A DNA stretch of 64,000 bases, from contig NZ_JAGEMM010000001.1 of assembly GCF_017921815.1 (NCBI RefSeq), positions 248,001 through 312,000 on the forward strand, in the 5' to 3' direction. Of the stretch, positions 54,547 through 63,467 are shown one piece after another; the stretch's first letter is position 1, and every line of letters starts with the position of its first letter. Made by a program: the position numbers and the translations under genes. Under the pieces are notes generated by a model, which was given only the letters and a program-made list of their open reading frames with translations, was not told the origin of the DNA and did not search any database. Source of the DNA: Microvirga antarctica (GTDB taxonomy: Bacteria > Pseudomonadota > Alphaproteobacteria > Rhizobiales > Beijerinckiaceae).

Positions 54547-55341
54547 TTAGCTGACGTTGAAGTAGTCGCCTGGGTTGTTGTGGATGTCGTTGGCGCTGAC
54601 ATCGACCAGGGTGACGGTATCGCCATTGCCCAGATCGATGAGCGTGTTGGCTCCGACCTGATGCAAACGTCCCGCGAGATCGTCCGCGGATTCGATATCC
54701 GTCCCGTTGATGCCCTTGGCGATCTGGAGAAGGTCCTCGCCGACCTTGAAGTCCAGGACGACGTCGTTGCCGCCGCCGCCGGCAAACACGAACACGTCGC
54801 GTCCGCTGCCACCCGTCAGGAGATCGTCGCCGGCGCCGCCCTGGAGAAGGTCATTGCCGGAGCCGCCGGTGAGGATGTCATCGCCATCACCGCCCTGAAG
54901 GATATCATCGCCGGATCCGCCGCGCAGGATGTCGTCGCCGGTCCCACCCTGAAGGATGTCGTTGCCGGAGCCGCCGTCGAGAACGTCGTTACCGGCGCCT
55001 CCCTGCAGCAGGTCGTTGCCATTCCCGCCGCGCAGGTAATCGTCACCCGCGCCGCCCTGGAGAATATCGTCATCGTTGCCGCCGAAGATGAAGTCATCCC
55101 CGGCGCCACCTTGAATGAGATCCGCACCGGCGCCGCCGAAGAGAATGTCACCCCCGGCGCCGCCGAAAATCGCATCGTCACCTGCTCCGCCGAACACGAC
55201 ATCGTCGCCATCATCGCCATAAATGATGTCGCTGCCGCCACCACCGAAAATCAGGTCGTTGCCGCCGTGTCCGAAGATCACATCAGGTGAGTGTGTACCG
55301 AACAGCACGTCATCGGACGCACCACCTCCGAGGGTTGCCAT
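54547..55341 (-). CDS. Small RTX calcium-binding protein, type I secretion substrate
   Basis: Protein of 264 residues. Residues 5-184 are 20 uninterrupted nonapeptides of the GGxGxDxLx type that fold as calcium-bound beta rolls outside the cell. No catalytic or adhesin domain is present. The last 80 residues (NDVVLDFKVGEDLLQIAKG, then LGNGDTVTLVDVS and the end GDYFNVS) look like a C-terminal type I secretion signal. There is no N-terminal signal peptide. The exporter genes lie directly upstream. It may be a matrix or surface protein that binds the glycan made by this locus (inferred). Confidence 0.92.
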   Translation of the reverse strand: MATLGGGASDDVLFGTHSPDVIFGHGGNDLIFGGGGSDIIYGDDGDDVVFGGAGDDAIFGGAGGDILFGGAGADLIQGGAGDDFIFGGNDDDILQGGAGDDYLRGGNGNDLLQGGAGNDVLDGGSGNDILQGGTGDDILRGGSGDDILQGGDGDDILTGGSGNDLLQGGAGDDLLTGGSGRDVFVFAGGGGNDVVLDFKVGEDLLQIAKGINGTDIESADDLAGRLHQVGANTLIDLGNGDTVTLVDVSANDIHNNPGDYFNVS

Positions 55342-55712
55342 ATCTGTCTCCTTCGTGTTTGCGCCGGAAGAACGGACGATCGCCCGATCGAACCGACCGA
55401 TCAGTTGCGTCGTGAGTTACGCGACAAAGTCGAACTGGGACTGCGATTCAGCAAGCCAAATTCCGTTCAACACACAAGACGCTAAGTTAAAGAAATTGCA
55501 TTGTAAAGTATATTTACGCTGCATCGCACAATTCGAATTCGCAGTGCAAGAATTACTATTTAGCAATACTTTCAATTCTATTTTGAAATGGCTTTACGAC
55601 GAGTTTGATTTGAAATTCGAAACGATTTTCTGCGACCCGCGCGATTGGGGCCCGACAGCCGTCAGCGCTGCGGCCGGACGGTCGCCGCTCTCAGGCATGG
55701 GTCGCGGCGTCG
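55342..55712 (-). promoter_or_regulatory. AT-rich region upstream of the RTX gene
   Basis: A 371-base gap between hlyD and the RTX gene with no supportable gene. It is clearly more AT-rich than the surroundings, mainly at 55480-55630. It contains a perfect palindrome AATTCGAATT (55530-55539) and another TTCGAA (55616-55621). It probably holds a separate promoter and a long leader for the RTX gene. Confidence 0.5.
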
Positions 55713-57098
55713 CTATTCTTCGCGGAAGGCCCGATTGAAGCTCTCGGTGATCGGGGCTACCAGATAATCGATCGCCCGACGTGGCTTGTTGAGGATCAGG
55801 ATCTCCGCCGGCATTCCGGGATAAAGTGCCGTCGCCGGATTCTTGGCGAGACTTTCGGGAAGGATCTCGGCGCGGGCGATGAAATAGGCCGTGTCTGTCC
55901 GCTCGTCGACCTGCTGGTCGGCCGACAGATAGGTCAGCTTTCCGTCAAGTGGCGCGGTGCTGCGGTTGTTATAGGCGGTGAGGCGCACCTGGACAGGAGC
56001 CCCGATCCGCACCGAGTCGACGTCCCGCAATCCCACCTTCGCCTCGACGATGAGACGCTCGTTCTCCGGAATGATGTCAAGAATCGGCTGCCCGGGCGAG
56101 ATCACGCCCCCTGGCGTCCGCGAGCGGATGTTGGTGATGATCCCATCCTGTGGCGACACGACATCGACGCGCCGCAGAATATCGCGGGCCGAGTTCATGC
56201 GCTCGGAGGTGTCGGCGAGATCGAGTTGCGAGGTCTGGAGATCGGAGCCGACCTGCTGCTGGAAATCGTTCTCGATCGACATGATCTCGAGTTCGGCGGC
56301 AGCCATCGCCTGCTCGGCCTTCGCCTTGCGGGCGATGAGTTCGCCCGCCCGCCCCACCAATTCGCTTTCGCGGGTCTGAAGTTCGGTGAGCCGCGGCCGC
56401 GGCGCATAGCCCTTTTCAACCAGGCTTGCGATCGCTTTCAGCTCCCGGTCGAGCAATTCCGCCTGTCGCGCATTCGCATCGGACTGCGCCTGGACGGCAC
56501 GAAGCTCCGCCTGGAACTGCTCGATCGTCTTGTGCTGGATCTCGACTTTCTGGTGATACATCTGACGTCGCGCAGAAAAAAGTTTGCGCTCGGTGCTGAT
56601 CACCTCCCCGATGATGGGACTGTCGCTTGCCACCAGGGCCGCAGGAAAGGCCAATTCGGACTGTCCAGACTGCTCGGCGCGCAGCCGCACAAGGCGCGCT
56701 TCCAGCCCGACGCGCCTGCCGCGCAACTGTTCGAGCTCGGCTTTTGGGCGCGTGTCGTCGAGCCGAACGACGGCCTGACCAGCCTTCACCACCTCGCCCT
56801 CCTGCGCCAGCAAGGTCTTGAGGATGCCGCCCTCGAGGTGACTGACGGTCTTTCGTTTGGAATCGACAACGAGAGTCGCGGACGCCACCGCGGCGCTGTC
56901 CAGTTGCGCCGAAAAGGCCCACCCGACAAAACCGCCCAACCCCAGGACGATCGTTGTCAGGCCAGCAATCATGGGCGTGCGGAAGGTCGGCGATTTCGGC
57001 TCTTCACTCTCGTAGCGCTCGGCCCAGGGCTTCATGTCGGTCGGTCTCAGGGCGGGCATTTTCTCGAGGGGGGCGAGAATCTGGGGGGCGCGCTTCAT
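55713..57098 (-). CDS. Type I secretion adaptor (HlyD/PrtE family)
   Basis: Membrane-fusion protein of 461 residues bridging the exporter ATPase and TolC. A cytoplasmic N terminus is followed by one helix (MIAGLTTIVLGLGGFVGWAF), the lipoyl half-motif LEGGILKTLLAQEGEVVKAG, a long coiled coil (about 130-310) and the closing lipoyl/beta-barrel part PQDGIITNIRSRTPGGVISPG. The start overlaps the ATPase stop by 4 bases. Length fits the PrtE subgroup. Confidence 0.93.
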   Translation of the reverse strand: MKRAPQILAPLEKMPALRPTDMKPWAERYESEEPKSPTFRTPMIAGLTTIVLGLGGFVGWAFSAQLDSAAVASATLVVDSKRKTVSHLEGGILKTLLAQEGEVVKAGQAVVRLDDTRPKAELEQLRGRRVGLEARLVRLRAEQSGQSELAFPAALVASDSPIIGEVISTERKLFSARRQMYHQKVEIQHKTIEQFQAELRAVQAQSDANARQAELLDRELKAIASLVEKGYAPRPRLTELQTRESELVGRAGELIARKAKAEQAMAAAELEIMSIENDFQQQVGSDLQTSQLDLADTSERMNSARDILRRVDVVSPQDGIITNIRSRTPGGVISPGQPILDIIPENERLIVEAKVGLRDVDSVRIGAPVQVRLTAYNNRSTAPLDGKLTYLSADQQVDERTDTAYFIARAEILPESLAKNPATALYPGMPAEILILNKPRRAIDYLVAPITESFNRAFREE

Positions 57099-58846
57099 GT
57101 TCCGCTCCGTTGAACTGAGAGGGCCGTACCGCGGCCGGCCTTGGCGACAGCCTTCTCGTCGGGATCGATGACGCCGACGATGGACGTGCGCGGCCCGAAC
57201 TGGCTGATGCGGCCGTCCTGAAGGATCAGCAGCTTGTCGGCGATCTGCATGATGGAAGGACGATGGGCGATCAGGATGACGATGGCGCCGTCGAGACGCA
57301 TGTCATCGATGGCGCGCATGAGCGCGCGCTCTCCTTCCGTGTCGAGGTTGGCGTTCGGCTCATCGAGAACGATGAACCGGGGTCGTCCGTAGAGCGCCCG
57401 CGCCAGCGCGATGCGCTGCCGTTGACCGCCGGACAACAGATGCGCGGCGTCACCCAGAGCAGTGTCGTAGCCGCCTGGCAGCCGCCCGATCATATCGTGC
57501 ACGTTCGCGGCGCGGGCAGCTTCGAGAACGAGTCTGGGATCGGCCTGCCCCATCCGCGCAATGTTGTCCCGGATGGATCCATCCAGAAGGGACACGGCCT
57601 GGGGAACGTAGCCGACCATGTCGCCGAACGAGCCACGCTCCCAGAGAAAGACGTTGTGACCGTCGAGATAGACGCCGCCCGATGTCGGCTTCAGCACGCC
57701 GACAAGGAGACGCGCCAGCGTCGATTTCCCCGCTGCGGAGGGCCCGACCACACCGAGCACCTCGCCCGGCGACAGGGTGAACGAGAGGCCTTTGAGAATC
57801 GGCACGTCCGCGCCCGCCGGCGCATAGACCAGCCGGTCCACAACCAGATCGCCCTGGGTGCGCGGCGTCGGCACAGTGTCGCGCTGCGGTGTCTGGTGTT
57901 CGAGGAGGTCGCGAACCCGTTTCCATGCGCCACCTGCCGTCACCCATTGCCGCCAGCCATCCACCATGGTGTCAAAGGGGAGCAGAAGGCGGCCCATGAT
58001 GATGCTCGAGGCTACCATCGATCCGGCGCTGACCTCCTGTCTGATGACCAGCACGGCGCCGACGGAGAGGACGACGATCTGCATCATGTAGCGCATCGTG
58101 CGCGTGATCGATGAGAGCGCCCGCCCGCGGCGGGTGGCGAGGTCGAGCAGGTCGAGGGTGTGGAGCTGGGCGCCGCGCCACCGCCGCGCCAGTGCCGGGA
58201 GCATCCCCATCGCCTCGATCGCCTCCGCATGGCGAAGGGAGCCGCTGATCTCGCTGAGGCTGTCGATGGCGGATTCGTTGGCACGCTTGATCGCGCGACG
58301 GGTCAGGAAATCGGACAGGAAGCTCATGACGACGAGAATCGTTGCCGACACCACGGCGACAAAGCCATAGAGGGGGTGAAGAGCGAAGAGGACCGCGAGA
58401 AAGATGGGCGACCACGCTGCCTCGAGCGGCACGCTGATCGCGCTGCCGGTGATGAAGGAGCGGATGTCATTGAGGTCGCGCATCGCCTGGCCGGCATGTG
58501 CCGCGCCGCGTCCGACCGAGGCCGAAACGGCAGCCTGCAGGACCGGGAGATTGAGCTTGCGCAGCAGGATGCTGCCCATCACCTGGAAGGTCAGCGCCCT
58601 GATGAAGTCGAGCACGCCGTAGATGAGCAGGCCGATGGCCGCAATCACGATGAGCATCGCCAGGGTATCGGTGCTCTGGCTGTTCACGACACGGTCATGC
58701 ACCTGCAACATGAACAGCGGCACGGTGAGCTGCAACATGTTGATGACGGCGCTGAGCAGCCCCGCATAGAGCAGCCCTGTGAAAAATGCCCGGCGACCCT
58801 GATGAATGAGGTCTGCCGCGGCGACCGCTTTTGTGGTTTGCTTCAT
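57095..58846 (-). CDS. Type I secretion ABC transporter (PrtD-type)
   Basis: Exporter of 583 residues with membrane and ATPase domains fused. The membrane part starts near AFFTGLLYAGLLSAVINML and has about six helices. The ATPase has Walker A VGPSAAGKSTLARLL, signature LLSGGQRQRIALARALY and Walker B FIVLDEPNANLD. It lacks the N-terminal peptidase-like domain of HlyB, which fits the PrtD group that exports RTX proteases and S-layer proteins. The ATG 58846 was chosen; the frame is open to 58900. It is the first gene of the secretion/glycan locus. Confidence 0.94.
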   Translation of the reverse strand: MKQTTKAVAAADLIHQGRRAFFTGLLYAGLLSAVINMLQLTVPLFMLQVHDRVVNSQSTDTLAMLIVIAAIGLLIYGVLDFIRALTFQVMGSILLRKLNLPVLQAAVSASVGRGAAHAGQAMRDLNDIRSFITGSAISVPLEAAWSPIFLAVLFALHPLYGFVAVVSATILVVMSFLSDFLTRRAIKRANESAIDSLSEISGSLRHAEAIEAMGMLPALARRWRGAQLHTLDLLDLATRRGRALSSITRTMRYMMQIVVLSVGAVLVIRQEVSAGSMVASSIIMGRLLLPFDTMVDGWRQWVTAGGAWKRVRDLLEHQTPQRDTVPTPRTQGDLVVDRLVYAPAGADVPILKGLSFTLSPGEVLGVVGPSAAGKSTLARLLVGVLKPTSGGVYLDGHNVFLWERGSFGDMVGYVPQAVSLLDGSIRDNIARMGQADPRLVLEAARAANVHDMIGRLPGGYDTALGDAAHLLSGGQRQRIALARALYGRPRFIVLDEPNANLDTEGERALMRAIDDMRLDGAIVILIAHRPSIMQIADKLLILQDGRISQFGPRTSIVGVIDPDEKAVAKAGRGTALSVQRSGT

Positions 58847-59106
58847 ACGAGGTGAGCTCCGGTCAGCCAAGGCCAGGCTTGCTTTCCTATCGCCGGACAA
58901 ACTTTACCCATGTTTGCCTGAGAAGATAAAAACTTGTCCTGTCCCTCGACGATCTTCTTTATTAGCGTAGATTATCTGCAAGGGATGTCACTTATAAATC
59001 ATCTGTGGCAAATAAAAGGACCATAAAAACACGGCATGTTATTTGGGAAACGCTTCGGAACCATTTCGAATTTCGAACTAATTTATAAGCATTGGTGGAA
59101 CCCAGC
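58847..59106. promoter_or_regulatory. Divergent AT-rich promoter region with TTCGAA repeats
   Basis: A 260-base AT-rich gap between the secretion ATPase and the LdtR-like regulator. At 59065-59077 there is a perfect inverted repeat TTCGAA-T-TTCGAA, about 30 bases before the regulator start. It is a candidate operator, possibly autoregulatory. Related TTCGAA palindromes are found upstream of the RTX gene. No clear -35/-10 pair was picked. Confidence 0.45.
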
Positions 59107-59721
59107 ATGGAAAGCAGGAACGATAGCGAGTTGCAGGCTCTCGCGGCAGAACGCCCTTCGGGGCGCGCGGACCTGATGTCTCGCCCCTCTCAACCTCACG
59201 AGGATATTGCGCAGCGCCCCCCAGCGCTGCGGCCGCCAGACTCTGTCGGCGAGACGAACGCCGTGACGCATCTCGACCTGCTCCGGCTCATCGAACGGCT
59301 GCATCGTCGATCCCTCGATCTTTTTCGAGTCGATCTGAGTCGGCTGGGCATCGAGGACCTCAGTCCATCTCAAGTGATGGTGCTGTTCACCATCGGAGCC
59401 GACGATCTGTCGGTGCGCGATCTCATCGATCGCGGCTACTATCTTGGCTCGAACGCCTCTTACAATCTCAAGCGGCTTGTCGAGACCGGCTACGTGGATC
59501 GCAACGCTTCGCAGCGGGATCGTCGCTCGGCCCGTATTCGCCTGTCCGATAAAGGCAAGGCGCTCTGCGAACTCGTCCGCGAAGCGGATCAGGCCTATTA
59601 CCGCTCGATGGCGCGGGACGACGAGGAAGCGCGCGACCTGGAGACGACCTTCCGGACCTTGCGCCGGATGGAACAGGTCTGGTCGAACACCCTGAGATAC
59701 GGCGAATCACAGATTCTCTGA
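59107..59721 (+). CDS. MarR-family winged-helix regulator, LdtR-like
   Basis: Regulator of 204 residues. After a polar N-terminal tail of 50 residues comes LDLLRLIERLHRRSLDLFRVD, then the winged helix: LSPSQVMVLFTIGADDLSVRDL, the recognition part RGYYLGSNASYNLKRLVETGY and the wing DRRSARIRLSDKGK. The RGYYLGSN..YNLK..V block is typical of LdtR and its alphaproteobacterial relatives, which control cell-wall and stress genes. ATG 59107 follows GGTGGA; in-frame TTG and GTG codons lie just before. It diverges from the secretion operon and may control it (inferred). Confidence 0.88.
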   Translation: MESRNDSELQALAAERPSGRADLMSRPSQPHEDIAQRPPALRPPDSVGETNAVTHLDLLRLIERLHRRSLDLFRVDLSRLGIEDLSPSQVMVLFTIGADDLSVRDLIDRGYYLGSNASYNLKRLVETGYVDRNASQRDRRSARIRLSDKGKALCELVREADQAYYRSMARDDEEARDLETTFRTLRRMEQVWSNTLRYGESQIL

Positions 59722-59841
59722 CCACGGACGAGGCGCAGCCGGAGCTCGGGACCAGGTTCCACCCGAAGCGCTCCGGCGGCCTCGCGCTCTGCCGCACTTC
59801 GCGCTCCTTCACGGTCTGATGGATGTCGGGAGGCCCCACGG

Positions 59842-59970
59842 ATGGCAGTCTGGTCAAAATTCTATGCAGCCGCAGCACTCTCTGGCCCATGGGCGCTAGG
59901 AGGGAGTGTGCGCACCGCGGGCGAGTGCCGCACCATTGCCAAGTATCCTGACCACACCTATCGTGATTGA
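59842..59970 (+). CDS. Possible small ORF, 42 residues
   Basis: ORF beginning MAVWSKFYAAAALSGPWALG and ending DHTYRD, with GGGAGG 8 bases before the ATG. It has a mildly hydrophobic N-terminal half and one cysteine. It occupies most of the 336-base gap between the regulator and amidohydrolase genes. No homology is known to me; the main support is the ribosome-binding site. Confidence 0.35.
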   Translation: MAVWSKFYAAAALSGPWALGGSVRTAGECRTIAKYPDHTYRD

Positions 59971-60057
59971 AAATCCGACCTGGCAATCAGGTCGGCCACT
60001 GGACCGCGCCTTGTCTCGGGTGGCGGCAGCGGGAACGGGTTTTCAGCGGGGAATGGC

Positions 60058-61689
60058 ATGAAGGCGGATTTGATGATCTCCGGGGGGCGCATTTTTTGCG
60101 GTCTCAAGGAAGGTTTTGTGGAGGCGCTTGCCGTACGCGATGGACGGATCGTCTCCGCCGGAAGCGTGTCGGACGTTGCAGAGCTTGCCGGCCCATCGAC
60201 AAAGCGAGTCGATCTGGCGGGACGGGTCGCCATTCCAGCCTTCAACGATGCTCACATGCATCTCCTCCCGCTCGGCGTGGGTATGGTTGAGGTAAACCTT
60301 CGCCCGGAAGAAGGCATCCTGTCCGTGGATGACGTGCTCTCCCGTGTGGCCGATGCAGCCCGGACGAAAAAGCCTGGGGAATGGGTCCTCGGCCGTGGCT
60401 ATGACCACAATGAATTTCGCGGCGAACGCCGTCACCCGACAGCCGACGAGCTGGATCGCGTCGCACCGGACAATCCCGTCTTCATCAAGCGCACCTGCGG
60501 CCACGTGGCCGTCGCCAACTCGTTGGGGCTGAAAGCGGCCGGCATCGGCCAGAACACGCTCGACCCGGCGGGTGGTCTCATCGAAAGACGCAACAACAAG
60601 CTCACCGGCTTGCTCGCCGAACGCGCCATGCTGCTCGTCTCGGACGCCATCCCGCGAATCCCTGGCTCAGAGCTTGTTGATGCCATCGAGCGCGCCGGCA
60701 AGTTCATGCTGTCACAAGGTTTCACCGGCGTCATGGATGCAGCTGTCGGACAGACCGGCATGGTCGAAGTCGAGGCTTATGAGGAGGCGGCACGAACGAA
60801 CCGCCTGCCGGTGCGGACCTGGGTTTGCCTCTATGGGGATCCGGGCGGTGTGGCGGAAGACGCCCACGCACAGGGGTTTCATTTTGGCCGCGAGGTCGGC
60901 TTGCTGCGCTACGGGGCGATGAAGATCTTTACCGATGGCAGTGCCGGCGGCCTGACCGCAGCGGTCAGTGAACCCTATCTCGTCGGTGAGCCCGGCAACA
61001 CCGGCATCCTCGTCTTCAAGGATGAAGAAGCCCATGGTCTGCTTGGCCGCTATCACGCCCAAGGCTACCAGCTCGCCATCCATGCCATCGGCGATACGGC
61101 GATCGAACAGGTTCTCAGCGGGATCGAGAAAGCCGGCACGGCGGACAAGCCGATCGCCGGTCGGCGCCATCGCATCGAGCATTGCGGTTTCGTCACGGAA
61201 GATCAGCTGCAGCGCATGAAGACCGCCGGCATCTATCCCGTGCCGCAGCCGATCTTCCTCTACGAGTTCGGCGATCTGTACATCGAGAACCTCGGACCTG
61301 AACGATCCGCAGCATCCTATCCCATGCGGCGCTGGCTCGACGACGGTCTGCTCCCGGCCGCAAGTTCCGACGCCCCGGTCTCGACCACCGACCCGTTCAA
61401 GAACCTCTATACGATGGTGACGCGTCGTTCGCGCCGCGGGACGGTCCTGGGCGAAGATCAGCGGCTCACCATGGAGGAAGCGGTTCACTGCTACACGTAT
61501 TGTGGCGCATTCTCGCAATTCGCCGAGGAGGACATCGGCCGACTGATTCCGGGCCAGCTCGCGGATATCGCCATCCTCTCGCACGACATTTTTGCGTGCG
61601 ACCCGAAAGTAGTTGAAACCGAAGCGCGCTGCGACATGACCATTCTCGGCGGTGAGATCGTGTTCGAGCGCGGGACACCAGCAATCTGA
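60058..61689 (+). CDS. Amidohydrolase family protein (YtcJ-like)
   Basis: Metal-dependent hydrolase of 543 residues of the amidohydrolase-3/YtcJ type. Metal-ligand motifs are HMH in FNDAHMHLLPLG, the His of AIHAIGDTA, the His of RIEHCGF and the Asp in AASSDAPVS. The small beta-sandwich domain is formed by both ends (MISGGRIFCG and CDMTILGGEIVFERG). No signal peptide is seen, so it is cytoplasmic. Natural substrates are unknown. GGGG precedes the ATG by about 6 bases. It is convergent with the next gene. Confidence 0.9.
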   Translation: MKADLMISGGRIFCGLKEGFVEALAVRDGRIVSAGSVSDVAELAGPSTKRVDLAGRVAIPAFNDAHMHLLPLGVGMVEVNLRPEEGILSVDDVLSRVADAARTKKPGEWVLGRGYDHNEFRGERRHPTADELDRVAPDNPVFIKRTCGHVAVANSLGLKAAGIGQNTLDPAGGLIERRNNKLTGLLAERAMLLVSDAIPRIPGSELVDAIERAGKFMLSQGFTGVMDAAVGQTGMVEVEAYEEAARTNRLPVRTWVCLYGDPGGVAEDAHAQGFHFGREVGLLRYGAMKIFTDGSAGGLTAAVSEPYLVGEPGNTGILVFKDEEAHGLLGRYHAQGYQLAIHAIGDTAIEQVLSGIEKAGTADKPIAGRRHRIEHCGFVTEDQLQRMKTAGIYPVPQPIFLYEFGDLYIENLGPERSAASYPMRRWLDDGLLPAASSDAPVSTTDPFKNLYTMVTRRSRRGTVLGEDQRLTMEEAVHCYTYCGAFSQFAEEDIGRLIPGQLADIAILSHDIFACDPKVVETEARCDMTILGGEIVFERGTPAI

Positions 61690-61782
61690 TCGGTTCGGGC
61701 CCCAAACCCCGATCAGCAGGGAATCACGACAGGCGGCGCCCGACGCTCCGTCTGTCGGTGGTCCGAAGGCAATCGATACCGG

Positions 61783-63330
61783 TCAGATCGACGCTTGGAT
61801 GAGGAATGGCCCTTTGCGGGCCAGACCTGTCTTCAGCAGGGACGCAAATTCTGCAACCGTGGTGGCGTGCCCGCCGTCGACCCCCATGCCCTTCGCCAGA
61901 GACACCCAATCCAGATCGGGCTTGTCGAGGTTCAGCATCATCGAAGCATTCTCGCCAAACTGATTGACGCCGACGTTACGCATCTCAAAATGCAGCGTGC
62001 CATAGGTTCGGTTCGCCAGGACGATGGTCAGCACGTCGGCGTTCTCGCGGGCCTGGGACCAGAGGCCCTGTACTGTGTACATCCCGCTTCCGTCCGCCTG
62101 AAGGCAGATGACTTTCCGATCCGGACAGGCGAGCGACGCCCCAAGCGACAGGGGAATACCCACGCCGATCGCGCCGCCGGTGAGTTCGAGATAATCGTGC
62201 GGCGCGGATTCATGCGACAATCCATAAAAGCTCGCCCCCGACGAAATCGACTCGTCGCAGATTACCGCACCTTCCGGAATGGCGCGGGCAACCATCCGGC
62301 AGACCGACTCGCCCGTCAGCGCTCCATCCTCGGGCGCTGCGGTCGGCTGGCCGGGGGAGGAAGGCGAAGGGACCTCCGTCGCGCCGAGCTCGTGGGCCAT
62401 ACGGGACAGCAAGGCAGGAAGGTCGCTGGCGGACGATGCGAGATGAATCACGTCACAATCGTCGCGATAGGGAACGCCTGGTTTGCTGGGATACGCAAAG
62501 AACGCGGCTGGCGCGATGGCGCCGATGAGCACCAGCACATCGACGTCCCGCATCGTCTCGACCGCCAGATCGATGCGATAAGGCAATTTCTCAATGGTGA
62601 CCCGGCCGGCGCCGCGCTCCATGCGGGCGTTGGAGGTCTGCGCCATCAGGCGGGCTTTGGTCTTTGCGGCAATTGCGCTGGCGGCCCGAAGAGGCTCGGC
62701 GCGAAGTGCCGTGCCGCTAAGCATGATCATCACCCGCTGGTCGGATCGCAGGGCATCGATGACTGTTCCCAGCAGCTCTTCCGATATGGCGGCTGGAAGT
62801 GGGCGTTCCGTGCGTTCGACCGGTGTTTCGGCCGCCGGCGACCATGCCACATCCGCTGGCAGGATGAGCGTCGCCACACCCGGCAACGAGACGGCGGCCG
62901 CGTAGGCATCGCCGGTATCGCGGTCCATCGCATCGACGCTGGCGATCGTTCTGACCCAGTTCGACATGGGACGCGCGATGCTCTCGATATCGCTCGTGAG
63001 CGGAGCATCGTATTGAAGATGATAGGTCGCGTGATCTCCGACAATATTGATCATCGGTGTCTCGGCGCGGCGGGCGTTGTGCAGGTTTGCAAGCCCGTTT
63101 CCGAGGCCCGGACCCAGATGGAGCAGCGTCGCCGCCGGCTTCCCCGCCATGCGCGCGTATCCGTCGGCGGCACCTGTCACGACCCCCTCGAACAGGCCGA
63201 GGACACACCGCATTTCCGGCTTCCGATCGAGCGCCGCCACGAAGTGCATTTCCGACGTGCCGGGGTTGGCAAAACAGACATCGACGTCATTGGCCAGAAG
63301 CAGGTCGCACAGTCGGTCAGCGCCGTTCAT
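61783..63330 (-). CDS. ThDP-dependent enzyme, acetolactate synthase-like
   Basis: Thiamine-diphosphate enzyme of 515 residues, related to acetolactate synthase large subunits and benzoylformate decarboxylase. The catalytic Glu lies in LGLFEGVVTGAADGYARM, and the ThDP/Mg motif is ADGSGMYTVQGLW continuing to ANRTYG. It lacks the regulatory subunit gene ilvN nearby and reads unlike canonical IlvB, so a role in 2-oxo acid decarboxylation is more likely than branched-chain synthesis (inferred). ATG 63330 was chosen; TTG and GTG codons precede it in frame. It lies 138 bases after the aminotransferase gene on the same strand. Confidence 0.88.
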   Translation of the reverse strand: MNGADRLCDLLLANDVDVCFANPGTSEMHFVAALDRKPEMRCVLGLFEGVVTGAADGYARMAGKPAATLLHLGPGLGNGLANLHNARRAETPMINIVGDHATYHLQYDAPLTSDIESIARPMSNWVRTIASVDAMDRDTGDAYAAAVSLPGVATLILPADVAWSPAAETPVERTERPLPAAISEELLGTVIDALRSDQRVMIMLSGTALRAEPLRAASAIAAKTKARLMAQTSNARMERGAGRVTIEKLPYRIDLAVETMRDVDVLVLIGAIAPAAFFAYPSKPGVPYRDDCDVIHLASSASDLPALLSRMAHELGATEVPSPSSPGQPTAAPEDGALTGESVCRMVARAIPEGAVICDESISSGASFYGLSHESAPHDYLELTGGAIGVGIPLSLGASLACPDRKVICLQADGSGMYTVQGLWSQARENADVLTIVLANRTYGTLHFEMRNVGVNQFGENASMMLNLDKPDLDWVSLAKGMGVDGGHATTVAEFASLLKTGLARKGPFLIQASI

Positions 63331-63467
63331 CACAGTCTCATCTCGCAAAAAGGGGGCAGCCGATCGGAGGCTATCCCCGACCGGTCCTTAGTGATGCACG
63401 CGAATGACAGCGTTTTCGAGCGCAGTCGAGGTCGGTCCACGAGAAGAGGACGCGACTCCGTTCAAAC

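Noticed and set aside
54466-55290. Long plus-strand ORF (274 residues) opposite the RTX gene
   Set aside because: It is the antisense frame of the nonapeptide repeats; its Val/Ala/Ile periodicity mirrors the repeat DNA and there is no ribosome site or domain.
54790-55320. Repetitive DNA that could be taken for a CRISPR array or minisatellite
   Set aside because: The period is 27 bases in frame and encodes RTX nonapeptides; there are no unique spacers or palindromic repeats.
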